Assembly: GCF_018327685.1 (NCBI RefSeq)
Contig: NZ_BNEL01000003.1
Coordinates: 1,984,001 to 2,048,000, forward strand
From: Streptomyces sp. TS71-3
Lineage (GTDB): Bacteria > Actinomycetota > Actinomycetes > Streptomycetales > Streptomycetaceae
Direction of reading: 5' to 3'
Length of the DNA: 64,000 bases
Positions 60,017-64,000 of this stretch are shown in pieces. The position numbers were made by a program, and so were the translations under genes. Each line of letters begins with the position of its first letter. The first letter of the stretch is position 1. The notes under the pieces were generated by a model, which did not search any database, was not told where the DNA came from, and saw only the letters and a list, made by a program, of their open reading frames with translations.

Positions 60017-61637
60017 CGGGGCCCCTGCCGGCGCGGAGTCGTTCGGCGATGCTCTGGCCGAGTGCCTTCTTGTCGATCTTGCCGACCGATGTCCTCGGGA
60101 AGGACTCGACGATCTCCACCCGGTCGGGCAGCTTGTAGCCGGCGACTCCGCGCCCGGTCAGGAAGGCGACCAGTTCGGGCCGTCCAGGTGGCGCGCCGCG
60201 CGGCACGAGGAACGCGCACGTGCGCTCGCCGAGGACGTCGTCCGGCACGCCCACCACGGCCACGTCGTGCACTGAGGGGTGCGCCAGGATGTGGTTCTCC
60301 AGCTCCTCGGCCGAGATCTTGTCACCGCCCCGGTTGATCTGGTCCTTCACCCGGCCCGCCACGACCAGGTGACCGGTCGGCAGGACGCGCACCAGGTCCC
60401 CGGTGCGGTAGAAGCCGTCCTCGGTGAAGGCCCGCCGGTTGTGCTCGGGCGCCCGGTAGTAGCCGCGCAGCGTGTAGGGGCCGCGGGTGAGCAGCTCGCC
60501 GCTCTCGCCCGGGGCGACCTCGCGGCCCGCCTCGTCGACCACCCGGATCTCGTCGGCGGGGGACAGCGGGCGTCCCTGCGTGCCGGTCACGAGGTGCCCG
60601 GGGTCGTCCAGGCGCGTGTAGTTGAGCAGCCCCTCGGCCATGCCGAACACCTGCTGGAGCGCGCAGCCGAGGGCCGACTCGACCCGTCCCGCGGGTTCCG
60701 GGCCCAGCCTGGCGCCGCCGACCTGGAGCAGCCGCAGCGAGGACAGGTCGGCCTCCTCCCACTCCACCGCGTCCAGCCAGAGCAGGGCGATCGGGGGGAC
60801 CACGGCCGTGACCGTGACGCGCTCGCGCTCGATCAGCGCGAAGGCGTCCTCGGGGCTCGGTGTCGGTGCCAGCACCACCGTGCCGCCGGCCATCAGCGCC
60901 CCGAGCAGGCCCGGGCAGGCCAGGGCGAAGTTGTGCGCGGTCGGCAGGACCACCAGGTACACGGTGGACGCGTCGAAGCCGCACATCTCGACGCTCGCCC
61001 GGACGTTGTACGCGTAGTCGTCGTGGGTCCTGGGGATGAGCTTCGGCTTTCCCGTGGTGCCGCCGGAGAGCAGCAGCAGCGCCACGTCGCCGGGGTCGGG
61101 CGCGGGCAGCGCCATCGGCTCGCCGTCGACCGCGGACAGCGGTGTGAACTCCTCGGGCTCGCCCGCGACCAGGACGTGCACGACGGACGGGACGGCCTTG
61201 CGGAGCGCCCTGGCGAGGAGACGGTGGTCGTATCCGTCGTGCACGTCGGGGATGGCGTACGCGGTCGCCCCCGACACCTCGGCGATGTGCACGATCTCGC
61301 TCTCGCGGTGCGCGGGCAGGGCCAGGACCGGGATCGCGCCCGTCCTCAGCAGCGCGAAGAACAGCACCACGAAATCCGCGGTGTTGGGGAGCTGGACCAC
61401 GACACGGTCCCGGGGCCCGATGCCGATCCCGCGCAGTCCCGCTGCCGTTCGGTCCGCACGCGCGTCGAGCTCGGCGTAGGTCCAGCGGTCACCCCCTGCG
61501 CCGACGAGCGCTACCCGGTCGGGGGCGTGCCCGGCCTGCTCGCGCAGCAGATGGTCCAGCGGCCGGCCCGCCCAGTACCCGGCACCGCGGTACCGCTCCG
61601 CCAAGGACTGTGGCCAGGCGGTGAAACCGTGGAGCAT
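60006..61637 (-). CDS. Aryl-acid (salicylate)-AMP ligase of siderophore synthesis
   Basis: Activates an aryl acid as adenylate and loads it on a carrier protein, 543 residues. The start is the ATG at 61637 with GGGGAG; the ATG at 61655 has no ribosome binding site. Motifs: LLLSGGTTGKPKLIPRT near residue 195, FGMAEGLLNYTRLDD, GFYRTGDLV, GRVKDQINRGGDKIS and the Lys of SVGKIDKKALG. The pocket reads PTAHNFALACPG and EGLLNYT: Cys and Leu at the positions that in DhbE/EntE are Ser and Val. That combination is typical of salicylate-activating YbtE/MbtA types, matching the salicylate synthase next door. Confidence 0.92.
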   Translation of the reverse strand: MLHGFTAWPQSLAERYRGAGYWAGRPLDHLLREQAGHAPDRVALVGAGGDRWTYAELDARADRTAAGLRGIGIGPRDRVVVQLPNTADFVVLFFALLRTGAIPVLALPAHRESEIVHIAEVSGATAYAIPDVHDGYDHRLLARALRKAVPSVVHVLVAGEPEEFTPLSAVDGEPMALPAPDPGDVALLLLSGGTTGKPKLIPRTHDDYAYNVRASVEMCGFDASTVYLVVLPTAHNFALACPGLLGALMAGGTVVLAPTPSPEDAFALIERERVTVTAVVPPIALLWLDAVEWEEADLSSLRLLQVGGARLGPEPAGRVESALGCALQQVFGMAEGLLNYTRLDDPGHLVTGTQGRPLSPADEIRVVDEAGREVAPGESGELLTRGPYTLRGYYRAPEHNRRAFTEDGFYRTGDLVRVLPTGHLVVAGRVKDQINRGGDKISAEELENHILAHPSVHDVAVVGVPDDVLGERTCAFLVPRGAPPGRPELVAFLTGRGVAGYKLPDRVEIVESFPRTSVGKIDKKALGQSIAERLRAGRGPVAN

Positions 61638-61658
61638 CCTCAACTCCCCGCTCATTTT

Positions 61659-61677
61659 TTAGGAAAGGCTTGCCTAA
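61659..61677. promoter_or_regulatory. Iron box for the ligase/permease operon
   Basis: TTAGGAAAGGCTTGCCTAA, 21 bases upstream of the ligase ATG on the minus strand; fits the DmdR/IdeR 19-bp operator. Confidence 0.85.
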
Positions 61678-61739
61678 CATGTCGGGCAGGTCAAGCCTGG
61701 ACTCCGCTCCGCTCCACGGCTAGGCTCTGCTCGACTTGG

Positions 61740-61758
61740 TTAGGTTAGGTTAACCTAA
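61740..61758. promoter_or_regulatory. Iron box for the salicylate synthase operon
   Basis: TTAGGTTAGGTTAACCTAA, nearly consensus, 18 bases upstream of the salicylate synthase start on the plus strand. Confidence 0.92.
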
Positions 61759-61776
61759 GTTAAGGGAGGAAGGGCG

Positions 61777-63174
61777 TTGCTGCGTTATGCGAGCGCGCGT
61801 ACGGAAGCGGTCGGGGAGCCCCTCCTCGCGGCGGCCGGACTGGCCGAGGCCGGTCTCTTCGATCAGTACGTGGTGTACGAGCGCGAGGGGCAGTGGTGGT
61901 TCGCCGGAGGAGTGCTCGGTGAGGTCGTCGTCGGACGGCGCTTTGGCGTGCGCAGCCGCTGGCTGACCGAGGAGACCACCGAGCCGCTCGGCCCCGACCC
62001 GCTCCGCCAGGTCGGCGAGCGGCTGGCCCGGATGGCCCTGGAGGGCTGGAACGCATACGGCTGGATGGCCTTCGAGTTCTCCCACCTCTACACGGACAGA
62101 CCCGAGCGCGCCGGCGACGCCGATCTGCTGCACCTCGTCGTGCCGCAGGCCGAGGTCCGGATCGGCGGCGGTCCCGCGCTCGTGCGCAGCACGGACCCCG
62201 GCCTCGTGGACGCGCTCGTCGCGCTGCTGTCCGAGCCCGTCGCGCCGAGCACGGCCGAGCCGCGCCCGATCGACGTGGCCGACGCAGGCGGGCAGTACCC
62301 CGGCCTGGTGGCCCGCGCGATCGAGGAGATCAGGACCACCGAGCTCCAGAAGGTGATCATCTCCCGGCCCGTGCCGGTGCCCTTCCCCGTGGACTTCGTC
62401 GCCACGTACGTCCGGGGACGCTCGTCCAACACTCCGGCCAGGTCCTTCCTGCTCGACCTCGGCGGCCGGCGCGTCGTCGGCTTCAGCCCGGAGACGGTCG
62501 TGGAGGTCGACGCGGACGGCGAGGTGGTCACCCAGCCACTGGCCGGCACCCGGGCACGCGGACTCGGCGAGAGCGAGGACGCCCGGCTGCGTGCCGAACT
62601 CCTCGCCGACCCCAAGGAGATCTCCGAGCACGTGCTCTCCGTCAAGCTGGCCGAGGAGGAGATGTCCACGGTGTGCAGGCCCGGCACGGTCTCGGTGCGC
62701 GATCTGCTGAGCGTGCGTCAGCGCGGCAGCGTGCAGCACCTCGGCTCCACCGTGCACGGCACCCTCGACGAGGGCGCCACGGCGTGGGACGCCCTGCGAG
62801 CCGTCTTCCCCGCGGTGACCGCCTCCGGCATCCCCAAGTCGCTCGCCTACGACTGCATCACGGGGCTTGAGGGGGACGCCCGGGGCATCTACGCCGGTGC
62901 GGTCCTCAGGGCGTCGGGCGACGGGTCCCTCGATGCCGCCCTGGTGCTGCGCAGCCTCTTCGAGGAGCCCGGGAGGGCCTGGCTCCGCGCCGGTGCCGGC
63001 ATCCTCGCCGGGTCCACGCCGGCCCGTGAGCTGGAGGAGACCTGCGAGAAGCTGCGCAGCGTGGCCCCTTACGTGGTGCCCGCGCCGGACGCCGGGTCCG
63101 CGGCCGCCCCGTCTTCGGACACCCGGCCGTCGGCTGCCAGGGACGAGGAGCGGGTGTGCGCCTCGGAGAAGTAG
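61777..63174 (+). CDS. Salicylate synthase (MbtI/Irp9/YbtS family)
   Basis: Converts chorismate through isochorismate to salicylate and pyruvate, 465 residues. The start is a TTG at 61777, with GGGAGGAAGGG upstream. The chorismate-binding domain fills the C-terminal two thirds: TTELQKVIISRPVPVPFPVD, GFSPETVVEVDADGEVVTQP, LAGTRARG, DPKEISEHVLSVKLAEEEM, GSVQHLGSTVHGTL and FPAVTASGIPKSLAYD. The LAGTRARG and KEISEHV motifs and the length match MbtI/Irp9 rather than anthranilate synthase. The last 40 residues are low complexity. It overlaps the exporter gene and is iron regulated. Confidence 0.93.
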   Translation: MLRYASARTEAVGEPLLAAAGLAEAGLFDQYVVYEREGQWWFAGGVLGEVVVGRRFGVRSRWLTEETTEPLGPDPLRQVGERLARMALEGWNAYGWMAFEFSHLYTDRPERAGDADLLHLVVPQAEVRIGGGPALVRSTDPGLVDALVALLSEPVAPSTAEPRPIDVADAGGQYPGLVARAIEEIRTTELQKVIISRPVPVPFPVDFVATYVRGRSSNTPARSFLLDLGGRRVVGFSPETVVEVDADGEVVTQPLAGTRARGLGESEDARLRAELLADPKEISEHVLSVKLAEEEMSTVCRPGTVSVRDLLSVRQRGSVQHLGSTVHGTLDEGATAWDALRAVFPAVTASGIPKSLAYDCITGLEGDARGIYAGAVLRASGDGSLDAALVLRSLFEEPGRAWLRAGAGILAGSTPARELEETCEKLRSVAPYVVPAPDAGSAAAPSSDTRPSAARDEERVCASEK

Positions 63175-64000
63175 TCGTCGACGTCGCGCCGCTGAGGGCG
63201 AGCAGGAGCTTCCGGCTGGTCTTCGCCACCCAGGCGATCTCCATGATCGGCACGCAGCTCACCTCGGTGGCGGCGAGCCTCCAGGTCTACGAACTGACCG
63301 GCTCCTCGGTCCAGGTCGGGCTGATGAGCCTGGTGCTCGGCCTGTCGCTGCTGGTCGGCCTGGTGCTCGGCGGCGTTCTCGCGGACCGTGCCGACCGGCG
63401 CAGGGTGGTCCTCACCACCCGGGCGGTCACGGCCGTGGTGATCGCCGGCCTCGCGCTCAACGCCGCCTCGCCGCATCCACACGTCTGGTTCGTCTTCGTG
63501 GCCGCCGTGCTGGCCGGCGGGATCAGCGGGCTGGGCGGCCCGGCCCTGATGGCTGCCACGCCCGCCCTCGTGGGGCCGGGGCAGTTGGCCGCCGCCGGCG
63601 CGCTGGTCACGCTCACCGCGCAACTCGGCGGCATGGTCGGCCCCTCGCTCGCCGGTGTGATCAGCGCGGGGCCCGGACTCGCCGCCTGCTTCGCCATCGA
63701 CGCCGCCGTCTACGTCGCCGGGCTCGCGCTGCTCGCGCCGCTGCCCGCGCTGCCGCCCCAGGGCGAGGGGCCGGCCCAGCATCCGTTCCGGGCGATGGCG
63801 GAAGGGCTGCGCTTCGTGCGGAGCGACCAGGTCGTCAAGGGGCTGCTGCTGATCGACGTCTGTGCCATGGTCTTCGCGATGCCCTACGCACTCTTCCCTG
63901 AACTCGGTACCGAGCACTTCGGGGGAGGCCCCTCCACCGTCGGCCTGCTGTACACGGCTCCCGCCGTCGGGTCGTTCTGCGGAGCGCTCACCAGCGGCTG
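63156..64000 (+). CDS. MFS exporter, EntS-like (partial, runs off the window)
   Basis: Starts at the GTG at 63156 (GAGGAG upstream), overlapping the salicylate synthase stop by 19 bases; continues past the window end, so 281 residues are visible. The N-terminus reads RSFRLVFATQAISMIGTQLT, followed by SVQVGLMSLVLGLSLLVGLV and the MFS loop GVLADRADRRRVV, then further helices (GPSLAGVISAGPGLAACFAI; VKGLLLIDVCAMVFAMPYAL). This is the EntS/MFS-3 pattern of siderophore exporters. Its position suggests export of the salicylate-capped siderophore. Confidence 0.88.
   Translation, partial: MRLGEVVVDVAPLRASRSFRLVFATQAISMIGTQLTSVAASLQVYELTGSSVQVGLMSLVLGLSLLVGLVLGGVLADRADRRRVVLTTRAVTAVVIAGLALNAASPHPHVWFVFVAAVLAGGISGLGGPALMAATPALVGPGQLAAAGALVTLTAQLGGMVGPSLAGVISAGPGLAACFAIDAAVYVAGLALLAPLPALPPQGEGPAQHPFRAMAEGLRFVRSDQVVKGLLLIDVCAMVFAMPYALFPELGTEHFGGGPSTVGLLYTAPAVGSFCGALTSG

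Overview
The window is a high-GC actinobacterial chromosome segment, almost certainly Streptomyces. Third positions are GC-saturated, GTG and TTG starts are frequent, many gene pairs overlap at ATGA, and the genes present (RNase Sa-type RNase, SNF2/SWIM pair, ALF-repeat protein, GntR/ROK sugar loci, DmdR/IdeR-type iron boxes) are typical of that genus. All calls come from reading the sequence; no database search was run.

Layout. 1-18.4 kb looks like ordinary, densely packed chromosome: allantoicase, an AIM24-family protein, a secreted guanyl-specific RNase, a NarL-type two-component pair, a Gfo/Idh/MocA oxidoreductase divergent from a GntR regulator across a perfect palindrome, a ribose-type ABC importer (binding protein, permease, ATPase), a ROK sugar kinase, and a SNF2 helicase/SWIM operon behind a promoter that fits the PafBC (RecA-independent DNA damage) layout. 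A truncated LLM oxidoreductase at 18.5 kb marks the start of a more mosaic region. 18.9-27.4 kb holds a SpoIIE-type phosphatase, a tandem-IclR regulator, a tannase/feruloyl-esterase-like secreted hydrolase and an aromatic-acid MFS importer, then an integrase-like relic. 27.4-40.4 kb carries large secreted or signalling proteins (a trypsin-like domain with altered catalytic residues plus FG-GAP repeats, an ALF-repeat protein, an XRE-STAND-WD40 ATPase), a decayed IS630-type element with both ends visible, and an AraC regulator.

The most remarkable part is 41.1-52.3 kb. I find six separate fluoride (crcB-type) riboswitches within about 8.5 kb, on both strands. They head transcripts for three CrcB/Fluc fluoride channels with a DUF190 protein, a second enolase, inorganic pyrophosphatase, phosphoglycerate mutase, an ABC-F protein, a NUDIX hydrolase, a SixA-type phosphatase, a PAP2-type phosphatase, two unrecognised proteins, and a pyrophosphatase-like protein that has lost most metal-binding aspartates. 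In all six leaders the conserved 3' end of the riboswitch can pair with the Shine-Dalgarno sequence, and the paired bases covary between copies, which suggests translational control. I read this as a fluoride-stress island that exports fluoride and supplies replacement copies of fluoride-sensitive phosphoryl-transfer enzymes.

52.3-54.8 kb is a gene graveyard (MFS, IS5-type transposase, CPA2 antiporter and LuxR relics). An intact TrkA-C/CPA2 cation:proton antiporter pair follows. 56.9-64.0 kb is an iron-regulated siderophore locus: a DUF2470 protein, two FecCD permeases, an aryl-acid AMP ligase with salicylate-type pocket residues, a salicylate synthase and an MFS exporter cut off by the window end, with three 19-bp iron boxes.
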